A stretch of DNA of 64,000 nt. It comes from CAIMUS01 sp046347625 (GTDB taxonomy: Bacteria > Pseudomonadota > Gammaproteobacteria > Competibacterales > Competibacteraceae). The position numbers were made by a program, and so were the translations under genes. This document shows positions 31,801 to 38,781 of this stretch, piece after piece (the first letter of the stretch is position 1; each line of letters starts with the position of its first letter). Location of the stretch: contig JAXMFU010000004.1 of assembly GCA_046347625.1 (NCBI GenBank), positions 186,001-250,000 on the forward strand, read 5' to 3'. The notes beneath the pieces were generated by a model. It was not told the DNA's origin. It did not search any database and worked only from the letters and a program-made list of their open reading frames with translations.

Positions 31801-34800
31801 TCCCTGCACATCGACCAGTTTGAGCAGCAGGACGGTGTCACTGGGGTTGACCTCGGCTGGCCGCGGCAGCCGTAGCTCGGCGGGAGCAGCCAAGGCTTTG
31901 CCCGCCAGGATCGTTTCCACTCCGCCCAGGGCGTGCAGGTGAGCGGGCATGGGAAAGGCCAGCTCGGTCGGCGCCAACCGGCGTAATTCCACCGGAGACA
32001 ACTCGGTGAGGGCGCCCGGTGGGATCGAGAGGGTCTCGCCGGTCGGAACCGTCACCGTACCCCCGGTGTTACCCACGGCGCCCAAACCACCCGCCGCGCG
32101 ATCGAACAGATCGACCGTGATCACCCCTTCTTTCAGGCTCAGAGCCTCGAACTCCCGCGTGGGGGTCACCGGATAGGCCGCCGTCAGCCGGGCGCCGGCC
32201 ATGCTGTAAAGCACCAGGTCCTGGCGCGAGACGCCGGGCGCCAGGGTGGTGCCGGCCCAGAAGGCGTAGTCTTCGTTCAAACGGGTCGTGGCCTGCGTGC
32301 CGCTCGGCCACGGGGCGGCGCTGGTTACCGTCACCCCGACCTCGGAACGCACGCCGGGCTGATAGAACAGAATGCGCGGATCCGGGCTGACCGTCACCGT
32401 GATGCTGTCCGCCAGCGCCGGCGTCGCCACCCCTGTCAGTGGCTTGCCCATCTCAGCGGGCGGCGGGGGTTGCGGCACGGCATCGGGTACGAGGAAAGCG
32501 TATTGCCCGCTCGCCGTCAGCTCAGCGCCGAAGGCGTCTGCCGCCAACGTTGCCGGCCCGATGGCCCGCCAGACTCGGGCCTCATCGTCCCAGGCGGCCA
32601 GAATCACGCCAGGCCCGCCGGCAAGTCCCAGCAGATCGGAGGCGCCGAGGTGCGCTGGTGCCAGCAGGCTCACGCTATGAGGCTGAATGTCCACCGCCGT
32701 GAGCGGCGACCAGCCGCCCGGCAGGAGTCCCTGTAGGGCCTGTGGCCCGACCGGGGTAAGGCTTAACGGCGTGTCCGTCGCCAGGGCGCCGGGCGGAATC
32801 GTCAGCGTCAGTTCGCCGTCGGGCATGGTGGCGGCTATTCCCTTGAGCTGCAGGGCGGGCGCCAGGCCGGCGCGCACCGGGGACAGCGCCGCCTTCAGGG
32901 TCCCACCCAACACGGCCGGAACCTTCGTACTCTGGGTCTCGACCCGGGTCAGGCGGGCGTCGAAAACCGCCAGGGCGCCGTTCTCGGGCGGGTCGAGACC
33001 GAGCCGCTCGACCTGGGTGTAACCCGTTTTTTCGATAGTCACGCGGCCCGGTTTGACGGTGACCAACAGACCGTAACGCCCCCGCGGGTCGGTTTGAGTG
33101 GTGAACCGGCCGCCGCCGTCGGCGATAAAGCTCACCGTAGCCCCGGCCAGCGGCAGGCCGGTCTGACCGTCATACACTTCGCCGGCCAGCACGGCGGCCT
33201 GCACCGCCGCCGATTCCTCTTGTCTGAACTGATTGCCGGCATGGTCGGTCACGACCAACTCGACCAGCACAGTAGCGCCCGGAGTCAGTTCCGGCGGCGT
33301 GGGCACTTGGATCTCGCCATCCAATGGCTGCCAGTAGACGGCGACCTTCACGTGGTCGACATAGACCTCGACCTTGGCTACCCCGCTTTCCGGGTCCGTG
33401 GTCTTGGCCTGGATGGTCAAGGTCGCCCCCGGCTCGACGGCTGCGGGCGCGTCGAGGGTCACCTGCGGTGGCGCCTGATCGGGTTCCTGGCTCACCGTCG
33501 GTGTCACCTCAGCCGAAACGGAAGTCTTTTGCCCGCTGAAATCCTCGACGGTGGCGGTAAATACCGGCGGCTTGTCCAGAGGCGTGTCTGCCGGCACCAT
33601 ATAAGTGATGACCGGATCGAGGCCGCTGACGGTACCGATCGGTTGCCCGTCGGCGTAGAAAGTGACGGTGGCGACCCCGACGTTGTCCGCCACGACGGCG
33701 CTGAGGATCGCGGTCTGGCCGGGCGTCACCTGCTTTGGCGCGTTCAGCGTCGCGGTAGGCGGAGTGACATCCGGCGCGGCGACGATCTGCACCGTGACCT
33801 TTGCCTGGCCCAGATTTCCCGCCGCATCGGTGGCGCTGACGGTAATGCCTACCGTCGAGCCGATCGCCAACACGGAGGGCAATTGAACCGGAAGCGTGTA
33901 GGGCGGGGCGCCGAACTCGACCGGGGACTGACCCTCGACAGCGATGGCGACCTGACTGACCGCGACGTTGTCCGTGGCGTCGGCGCTGAGCGTGAACGAG
34001 GCGCCCGGTAGGGCCTGACTTGGAGCGTTGAGGGCTACTGAAGGCGGCACGGTGTCGGGTACAGTGAGCGGCCATTGCCGCGTCGCCACGCCGCCCCGAC
34101 CGTCGTCGACCCGCACATCGACTTTTGCGGAGCCCACATTATTCACCTGAGGGAGCCAGCTAAGCCGTCCCTGGGTCGGGTCCAGCGTCATGCCCGGCGG
34201 GGACTGTAACAACCCATAGTGCAGGGTATCGCCATCCGGATCGGTTGCCTCGATCGACACCTGGTAGGGCTGGTCGATCGTGGCAGGAGGCAGCGTCTGG
34301 GTCTGAATCAGCGGCGGACGGTTGACCTCACGTACCTTGATATCCACCGGCAGGCTCTTCGACAGGTTACCGCTGTCGGTGGCTGTGAAGATCGGCGCGT
34401 AGCTTCCGGATTGGTTGAATCCCGGAATCCATTTCAGGAGACCGCCGGCCGGGTCGAATCGGGCGCCCGGCGGCAAACCGGTCGCCGTGAGTGTAACAAC
34501 GTCACCCGGATCGGGGTCTGTCGCAAGGACATGAGCCGTGAGCGTCTGGCCTTCGTCGATTTCGACGGGCCCTTCGTAACTTATGCTCGGCGGGTTATTC
34601 GGCGGTCCGGTTTCCGCCAGCACCTTAAGGGTGAAATTAAAACGCAACTGCTTGGGATTGTTGAACCGCAGCCGCGTCCCGGCGCTCTCGTTCGGCTGAA
34701 ACCGCTGGTCGCCGAGTTTATCGGTCAGATTAAAGTAGGGTTTGCCGTCGGTCGTGTAGCCGTCCGGTTTATCAATGGTGACTTGGGGGGTTGTGATGCT

Positions 34801-35019
34801 ATCGATCACCAACCACACCGGCGCGAACAGCACCCGGGTCGATTGGTTCTGCAAACCGATATCGGTGTAAGTCTGCAGCTTGGCGTAGTCATAGTACGGC
34901 CGGCCGATGGCGATCGCCACGTCGGCTGTCTGGTCCGTCTGAACCGCAGGAACCGGGGCGCTCATGCCCAGGCTCAGCAGCAGAACGACACCGAGAATGA
35001 TGGCTCTGAGGCTATCCAT
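25840..35019 (-). CDS. Giant wall-associated protein with Ig, propeller, PG-binding and NlpC/P60-like regions
   Basis: 3059 residues with a signal peptide (MDSLRAIILGVVLLLSLGMSA). In order: cadherin/He_PIG-type Ig domains (about 140-310), three Ig-like repeats (310-610), a carboxypeptidase-regulatory-like domain (613-700), segments with IPPGAL/VPAGAF motifs, SbsA-type Ig domains (about 1207-1310 and 1645-1735), and a propeller-like region (1750-2230). A peptidoglycan-binding-like helix motif (NGNYGEKTKQAV) lies near 2439. The C-terminus looks like an NlpC/P60 cysteine peptidase: AGIDCSNFV with Cys2731, RGDLLVFSQ, then SHVATAY with His2997 and LIHAYGG. Another SbsA-type Ig domain (about 2836-2940) lies between Cys and His. 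It would act at the cell wall. The 5' two-thirds is GC-rich and the last 2.2 kb is AT-rich, suggesting a fusion. Enzyme activity is inference. Confidence 0.85.
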   Translation of the reverse strand: MDSLRAIILGVVLLLSLGMSAPVPAVQTDQTADVAIAIGRPYYDYAKLQTYTDIGLQNQSTRVLFAPVWLVIDSITTPQVTIDKPDGYTTDGKPYFNLTDKLGDQRFQPNESAGTRLRFNNPKQLRFNFTLKVLAETGPPNNPPSISYEGPVEIDEGQTLTAHVLATDPDPGDVVTLTATGLPPGARFDPAGGLLKWIPGFNQSGSYAPIFTATDSGNLSKSLPVDIKVREVNRPPLIQTQTLPPATIDQPYQVSIEATDPDGDTLHYGLLQSPPGMTLDPTQGRLSWLPQVNNVGSAKVDVRVDDGRGGVATRQWPLTVPDTVPPSVALNAPSQALPGASFTLSADATDNVAVSQVAIAVEGQSPVEFGAPPYTLPVQLPSVLAIGSTVGITVSATDAAGNLGQAKVTVQIVAAPDVTPPTATLNAPKQVTPGQTAILSAVVADNVGVATVTFYADGQPIGTVSGLDPVITYMVPADTPLDKPPVFTATVEDFSGQKTSVSAEVTPTVSQEPDQAPPQVTLDAPAAVEPGATLTIQAKTTDPESGVAKVEVYVDHVKVAVYWQPLDGEIQVPTPPELTPGATVLVELVVTDHAGNQFRQEESAAVQAAVLAGEVYDGQTGLPLAGATVSFIADGGGRFTTQTDPRGRYGLLVTVKPGRVTIEKTGYTQVERLGLDPPENGALAVFDARLTRVETQSTKVPAVLGGTLKAALSPVRAGLAPALQLKGIAATMPDGELTLTIPPGALATDTPLSLTPVGPQALQGLLPGGWSPLTAVDIQPHSVSLLAPAHLGASDLLGLAGGPGVILAAWDDEARVWRAIGPATLAADAFGAELTASGQYAFLVPDAVPQPPPPAEMGKPLTGVATPALADSITVTVSPDPRILFYQPGVRSEVGVTVTSAAPWPSGTQATTRLNEDYAFWAGTTLAPGVSRQDLVLYSMAGARLTAAYPVTPTREFEALSLKEGVITVDLFDRAAGGLGAVGNTGGTVTVPTGETLSIPPGALTELSPVELRRLAPTELAFPMPAHLHALGGVETILAGKALAAPAELRLPRPAEVNPSDTVLLLKLVDVQGTTRRLLVGLGRIEGQQLVSETQPPGRSDLRIEGLRDEGRYLFVKTDLPIGFAAGRVLDPAGGPLAGALVENAALGLAALSRTEGRYLSVGPVGPFTLTVLDPETGNTGTAQAEIFQAGGVVDLGIPLLTQQPQIVMTNPEEGAKNVGLTTGLLAQFSEALDPATVNADNVQLAGPGGAVDGTLHLGSGDTTVTFRPKQLLAPNTAYSLTLKPGIKDRAGQSLAAEYSLHFTSLDTLPPPPPPAGKISATIPAEDGKTTVTATQGTAGPHDKVTVLNRTQNLSEEAPVLSDGSFSAKVQAGLADEVVIVIQDTAGNETVVPVGAFHNLDGSVVVGPAGGEVEADNGVKLQVPAGAFPQGAVIRLQSLTEADFGVAPDPRFPFVAGFELNASVEPQINLDVAVPLPAGTSDNAKGILALAVQAFNQPALTIVDTAKVINGHLRTSSPPCPGTKQKLGRYAMFLNEHPDMAKGMEQVLLNILAPLIPQKYFYVVEYVRSMNYERIYPSDWVSYEVATSAGYRQDCLPAPPDRPLRVSIYGDQNGQLVEQVQLDPAAPNTVASVTLWDSSDKTPPNATSVGNAHHELGIGARSIRVRFSEKVNLPSGDSAPVSLTALDGGQETITGTVKLLEDGKLLEFTPSRPLPLDRRYQLNLGKIKDNGGHTFAGAPLVFSTFKPEIIFPSTGNYWVDMPPFANIDFTTRKPDETATGLFKTKLVAVKSETGRGYQLYIIDASDPSRPKLLGASDIDSRYALTKIVFLHDFFVQTRKPVIGWSDRKLYFRTVDPAIRFCTGSGSLSADFKAWRVRHCPPCLVRTAEFGGCGDLALILADRTKDGYLWGVDITDPATPRWISFRMLNDNGVGYGLPRHEEAPAGMGLLRGLDVASAMDIDHDGETHFATAGAYVANLDIGLELVDLGYNLPGINTVDRPAGSNDPARNEKLGLNSHLYYRDIAIVRAKVVAIAFDYRSGIIRSLEIFRPDLVGEPTGMARLPNSPNRLAAVTDFPIVDSGGTKLYDLAFVTGGDGGVAIVDIPQDGTNPTRIGFIKTPSGVVTNHIQIDPETRIAYVSASNIGSQQTEKGFLVIDISKPFMPAQDLDSDGWDDRVIGRFPLKLPDTSSPAVLNGFRFDAERGLIYAGVGEGQGLAIITAKQPRLYIEDYDPEFPDVKLNPMDYYPDLGIKTVRVRADNADGAPASGTVQVTVAAPPPGIEVFGVQRGENFAQLSDKGVAEFHLDAHTLTPAQGEIKLIFTWTDANGRTQTRDGQFRIRNNSITNLQEVLDGKAVFIAADPPKQDREYRGITEPVQVHTPFSDDTSPYAAGNAKARSHARPENQMVDFLQEMLNQVVPRNSAAMDQWMQQLKGAIMENGNYGEKTKQAVHFFKKFFNFDVNFASDIQQKLKKDYNLENQRWVANPLLYMNENDNTFDPDSIVDQYILIRDEIGKYEPDHRCFGQKIVIDSTSGERDSCEPKNAGLYEVYKNIVWIYIEAKIEAMESYVDNVKPQNAKKAWFSRPFLYNKYKDFRMKIPADPPIVGPCSTPECEAVQLRADLDDGRSGVAYSNGSRSLSNKLIEKLRNINPRQIKAGRLEESRFNFDKSVTSEEPPRINEVDPDYRGYSGYFMYPGLFSDPEICICKAKWPDDLSPCSRPQNDPRYWAGIDCSNFVNISEFYAKVFSTIAKYINPRNKPELFGNWLEQEYPDWNSLVPANILHCLTYRLDMSTHAQRCQNVAGYPLIPKIEQLIYFPVAEKGYTLVLLTPPEQKGIPPTIVYTYPGYMDTNVAPKTVITVQFSEPVNQETLKGKISLYSPNNEEIAGTVTYDQVLAAAVFRPSKPLTKDSMYYFDVKPGYKDSQGEEANSEYILEFKTASKDSGFSVPEKPTFRQQNLEEWNEMGWKTAHRGDLLVFSQNQLKSDSMNQWAIKKPGSHVATAYSDMRDVGKNDIDLIHAYGGPYFDGNGKKKFGRKVIIYNASIPGNGWRALSLLREILW

Positions 35020-35054
35020 TGCGGGACCCCCGCCCGGAAGCGTGTGCGCCTAGC

Positions 35055-35645
35055 TCATTCTGGCATCCCTATCGGCAGGGGAGAACGCAGGCCAAAGGCT
35101 AAGACGCCTGCCAGCCCCAATGTCAGGAGAAAGAGAGTTTCCGGCGCGTCGATGTCAGCCAGAATGAGCCGTGGATTCAGCAGAGTCAGTTGGCTGGTCA
35201 ACGCGGCATCACCGAAGCCGGCGATGAGGTCGAAGACGAGAGACGCCTGGCCGCCCGCATAAGGCGTGATGTTGAATGCGGGCGAACCGGTGAACACGCC
35301 GGGCTCAAACCCTCCCTGCGAAAAAATCGGTGTAGTCAGGTTGCCGAGATAGAAATCGAAATAGTCCTCGTTGTTCGCTGGGATCTCGAGTTCATAGGCG
35401 AACGACAGCGTGGTCGCGTTGGCAGGCACTACAAAGTTAAGGTATTCGAGCGCGATCGGCGAAGTAACGGGATCTTCGCTGAACACCGCCATCGAACCGC
35501 CGCTGCTGATGACGATACGGTTGGCCGGAACCGCGGTGAAGTCGTTGAAATTCAATGCCACTGTGCCTGCTTCGGATGGCGCCATGCCGGCGGTGAAAAC
35601 CAGACAGGCCACACCCAGGCAGCGCTTGGCAATCCTATCAATCAT
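35055..35645 (-). CDS. PEP-CTERM-like secreted protein
   Basis: 196 residues. GGGAGGG lies 7 bases ahead of the ATG. A signal peptide (GVACLVFTAGMAPSEA) is followed by a beta-rich body of about 120 residues (NFNDFTAVPANRIVISSGGS). The C-terminus reads APETLFLLTLGLAGVLAFGLR, a short hydrophobic helix followed by Arg, as in PEP-CTERM sorting tails but with PET in place of PEP. Such proteins are processed by exosortase and often join exopolysaccharide or surface matrices. It ends 35 bases before the start of the 3059-residue gene, so it is likely the first gene of the surface operon. No exosortase is in the window. Confidence 0.7.
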   Translation of the reverse strand: MIDRIAKRCLGVACLVFTAGMAPSEAGTVALNFNDFTAVPANRIVISSGGSMAVFSEDPVTSPIALEYLNFVVPANATTLSFAYELEIPANNEDYFDFYLGNLTTPIFSQGGFEPGVFTGSPAFNITPYAGGQASLVFDLIAGFGDAALTSQLTLLNPRLILADIDAPETLFLLTLGLAGVLAFGLRSPLPIGMPE

Positions 35646-36006
35646 TATCTCGCCCTCCCTATTGAATCTTTGTTGACTGGGTCGTACCGCTCCCTCGACG
35701 GCGGAGACAGTGTAAATTCGTCATACTTTGTTCGCCTCTGCTGGCGATGCCGCGCGGCAGCAAAGGCAACCCTAAAAAAACAATCTAAAAAATATCGAGC
35801 CGTATCTTCGACTTACACCCTGCGTCAACCATTCTTACGGCTCTCGCTCTCAGGTGTATGCCACTTTAGGAACGCTCCTGGTCACACCCACACGGCTTTA
35901 CCTTGCATGGCTGACTTTAACCGTTATCAGTGTCATCTTTTTTAAAGGGATTCTTCCTTATAAACCAATTTTTCACAAAAACATTGATCTAGATCAAAGA
36001 ATTTTC
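35646..36006. other. Intergenic region ahead of the surface operon
   Basis: 360 bases without a convincing gene. It should hold the promoter for the PEP-CTERM-like gene, but no clear -35/-10 pair stands out. A 10-base palindrome GCCGCGCGGC lies near 35750. At the right end is a perfect FNR/Anr consensus site, listed separately, close to where the ISAs1 remnant begins. Confidence 0.5.
35984..35997. promoter_or_regulatory. FNR/Anr-type box
   Basis: The 14 bases TTGATCTAGATCAA match the FNR/Anr consensus TTGAT-N4-ATCAA exactly and form a full palindrome. It sits 10 bases left of the truncated ISAs1 sequence, so the anaerobically controlled gene on the right has probably been displaced. Alternatively it controls the surface operon 340 bases to the left. 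Confidence 0.5.
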
Positions 36007-36277
36007 TTAAATACTGACCACGTGCAAGGCCACCAAGTCGCGGCCGCGGTCAAAGGAGCGGCGGAGGGCTTTGCCATCGATAGCCACCACCGCCGGTGGA
36101 CCCGGTTGAGCCGGAGGGGCCAGGGTACCCACCCAGGCGGTAAAGCAGACCTCGAAGGCGTCCGGATCGATCAACCGGAACACCCGCCGAAACGTGTCGT
36201 GCGAGGGGATGCCGTTGGGCAAGACGAGGAACTGCCGCAACCAGGCGAGCTTACTACGGCCATACAGGGCGATGTCC
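36007..36277 (-). pseudogene. ISAs1-family transposase, middle fragment
   Basis: The minus strand encodes WDIALYGRSKLAWLRQFL, then LPNGIPSHDTFRRVFRLIDP and VVAIDGKALRRSFDRG, which are diagnostic of ISAs1 transposases including the first catalytic Asp region. It is cut on the right by the IS4 insertion and ends prematurely on the left after LHVVSI, so the C-terminal catalytic half is gone. Joined to the fragment at 37827-38000, the frame reads continuously (WEDIALYGRS). Confidence 0.88.
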
Positions 36278-37826
36278 CATACGCGCCAGTCTAAGGCTAA
36301 GGAGTTGAATAATAAGCGATATTTATGGACCATCAAGTCGCCTGGGTCGGTTGGGTTGAGCGATGGGCCGCGGGAGGAGTTGACTTTTCTAAGCGGGTGG
36401 CTTACTCCCATGACCTCTTTAACGCGACCTTCCTGGAAAGAGGTGACCGGATGATTAAGCCCACCCTGAACCCCGTAGATACCCAATTTGAAGCCTTATT
36501 GCAAGACCTTCCGCTGGAGTGGGTCGACTCGGCCCGTGAGTTCCGCGCGTTCAGCCGTGCCCGGAAGATCAAGACCCCACACGAGTTACTGCGGGTCGTG
36601 TTGCTGTATTGTGGTCGGGATCAGTCCCTGCGGACCGTGGCGGGGAACCTGACGTTACTGGAGGAGCGGATCACCGACAGGTCGGTCATGGCGCGATTAA
36701 AAGCCTGTGAACCGTGGGTCAAGGCACTGTTACCCCAACTGTTACCCCCGCTGCCGGTGCTGCCAACCGGCTATCGGGTCTCGGTGATCGATGGGTCGAG
36801 TGTCGAAGCGCCGGGAGCAGACGGTACCGATGACCGGTTGCCTCTGCGACTCGATCTAATCCGCTTGACCTTTCTGGAGTGGGTGATAACCGATATGCAC
36901 CCCGCGGAAAGTGTACGCCACTTTACCCTGGGCACCGGGGATATTGCACTCGTTGACCGCGGCTATTGTCAGCCGGCCGTGCTGGTGGAGACGCACCAGC
37001 AGGGCGCCGATTGGATCGTGCGGTGGAACAGCGGGATGCCGTTATGGACCCCGACCGGGGAGGCGTTCGACTTGGCCGGGACCTTGCAGGCCGTGCCGCC
37101 GACCCAGGCGGTCGTGACCCGCGCGGTGCAGGTCGGGCCGGCCGGCACCGCCACGCGGGTGGCGGCGTCGCTGCACGCCTGTCGCCTGCCGGAAGCGCAA
37201 GCGAATGCGGCGCGGCGACGCTGTCGGCGGCGGGCGCAGAAGTCCGGCAAGACCCTCAAGGCCGCGACCCTGTAGGTGGCCGGCTGGGTCGTGGTGGTGA
37301 CGACCCTCAAGGTGGCGGAGTGGCCGGCCGAGACCATCCTGGCGCTTTACCGCGTGCGCTGGCAAGTAGAACTCGCGATCAAACGCTGGAAGAGCCTGCT
37401 CGATGTCGGCCGGTTACGGGCCAACGCGGAAGGGACCCTGGCCTCGCTCTGGGTGCATGGCAAGTTATTGTATGCCTTGTTACTCGAACGGCGCGGCCGG
37501 CGGTTAGGAGGGGACCAGTGGGGCTATCTGGACCAGCCCCGACAGGCAACGTGGTGGCGCCGTTGGCACCTGATGACCGCTTGGATGGTTACCGTGATCA
37601 GTGGTGTCACCCGGTGGCGAGAGTCGCAGTGGCCGACCTGTATTGAGGTCATGAAAGCGCGGCGGCGGCGGCGAAAACTGCAAACCTTGCCAGCCGCCGT
37701 GCAATCCCTCTTACTGCTGGCGGGCAAGGCGGTCAATGCCCTGTCCCTGGAGGTATTGGTCGCATGATTCACCACTCAATGGGCTTATTACCCTTCAACG
37801 ACTTAGCGCTTAACCTGGCGCCTATG
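36278..37826 (+). mobile_element. IS4-family insertion sequence nested in ISAs1
   Basis: A 1549-bp element. Its termini are imperfect inverted repeats starting CATACGCGCCAG on the left and CATAGGCGCCAG on the right (reverse complement), continuing with TAAG and GTTGAA matches. An 11-base direct duplication GGGCGATGTCC flanks it exactly (36267-36277 and 37827-37837), the expected size for IS4. Removing it restores the ISAs1 transposase reading frame. Confidence 0.92.
36451..37767 (+). pseudogene. IS4-family transposase with one in-frame TAG
   Basis: Starting at the ATG at 36451, the frame encodes a DDE transposase: VIDGSSVEAPG (first Asp), GDIALVDRGYCQ (second Asp), and after the stop, LYRVRWQVELAIKRWKSLL, the Y-x2-R-x3-E-x6-K signature with the catalytic Glu. 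A TAG at 37273-37275 splits it into 275 and 163 residues in the same frame. The stop separates the last catalytic residue from the rest, so the enzyme is inactive unless the stop is read through or is a sequencing error. No frameshift is seen. Confidence 0.88.
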
Positions 37827-38055
37827 GGGCGATGTCCTCCCAGCTCTCGGCACCAGCGATCACGGCACAGACCGCACTGACCAGACTATCGATCAGTCGA
37901 TGCTCCACCTTGCCCGGACAGCGGGGACCCTCCAGTTCAGAAAAATGCTCAATCAGCTTATCAAGCAAAACGGCAACCTCTCTGCTCTCCGGAGAGGCAG
38001 CTTACTGTACTTTCTTAAGAGTCGCTTCCCTCTGTCATTTCATGCGTTAGCCCTG
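37827..38055 (-). pseudogene. ISAs1-family element, N-terminal transposase fragment and left terminus
   Basis: The minus frame reads LLDKLIEHFSELEGPR, then HRLIDSLVSAVCAVIAGAES and WEDIA, the N-terminal associated domain of ISAs1 transposases, up to the IS4 insertion. No good start codon remains ahead of it. The sequence CAGGGCTAACGCATG at the outer edge (ending at 38055 on the plus strand) looks like the element's terminal repeat. Confidence 0.8.
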
Positions 38056-38101
38056 GACTCACGGCGGATCGTTGTTTTTTTCGCGAACGCTAAACAAACC
38101 C

Positions 38102-38269
38102 CAGGTTGAACGGGGAGTCATTCCAACCCTGGCGTTTAAAGATCGGGCCGAGGAGGAAGGGACGCCACTCGATCTGGATGCCGTGGTGCTGGGCGAGGGG
38201 CTCCAGGCGCAGGGCGGCGGGATACGAGTAGGTACTGGCAAACTCAAACCAAAATTCGATACGGTTCAT
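38102..38269 (-). pseudogene. 2-hydroxychromene-2-carboxylate isomerase-like (DsbA-fold), N-terminal fragment
   Basis: From the ATG at 38269 the frame reads MNRIEFWFEFASTYSYPAAL, then IQIEWRPFLLGPIFKRQGW and NDSPFNL. This is the thioredoxin-fold opening of the DsbA-like 2-hydroxychromene-2-carboxylate isomerase family, normally about 200 residues with a glutathione site. It breaks off after 55 residues next to the ISAs1 terminus, so the rest was lost. It lies just downstream of the interrupted secreted hypothetical gene in the same direction. Confidence 0.8.
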
Positions 38270-38295
38270 AAGCTTCCGATCCTCTTTCACGATTA

Positions 38296-38781
38296 TTACC
38301 GGTCTGTCAGACCGGTAAACGGCCATGTCTTTGGCTCAACATATGACCATTTTGTGGTATCGAAAAGAAGCGTCCAGGTTTTCGGTACCAGTTTTCTTCC
38401 CTTATCTTTTCCAGTCACAGTAACCCGGAGTGGAAATACCTTTTCGTTATTTCGGGTAGAGTCTACTTCAATTTTGGAGTCTATTGAGGTACAGCGTTTA
38501 GTTATACAAGCACCCTCATCACTGAACCCTGCAGGAAACCCGGCAAGCTCACGAATTTTTTTACCATAAGGAGCGAGAATTGAGCAGGAACTATACGTGT
38601 AACCTTGACCCGTAAACCCATCGGTGTTTTGCCATCCCCAATAATCTGAAGGACCGAGTTTGATCAATTTCCATCCCGTGGGTGCCGAGCCGAAGGATCC
38701 CATCTGAATGTTTGGATTACTCGCAATTATTTGGCTCTCTGGTAATTTGCGTTGCTGGTTACTAGCTGACATGCTATTGAT
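38296..38781 (-). pseudogene. Secreted hypothetical protein, C-terminal part (split by ISL3)
   Basis: The frame reads INSMSASNQQRKLPESQIIA, followed by GWKLIKLGPSDYWGWQNTDG and a Cys-containing C-terminal domain of about 120 residues. I do not recognise the family. The first in-frame ATG (38772) has no ribosome binding site. The codons at its left edge (ATC AAT) repeat those at the end of the N-terminal part at 40090-40095, so the ISL3 element splits what was one protein of about 285 residues. Confidence 0.7.

Noticed and set aside
10837..35019. Repeats in the giant genes as CRISPR or DNA satellite
   Set aside because: They are protein-level domain repeats with diverged DNA, not regular short repeats with spacers.
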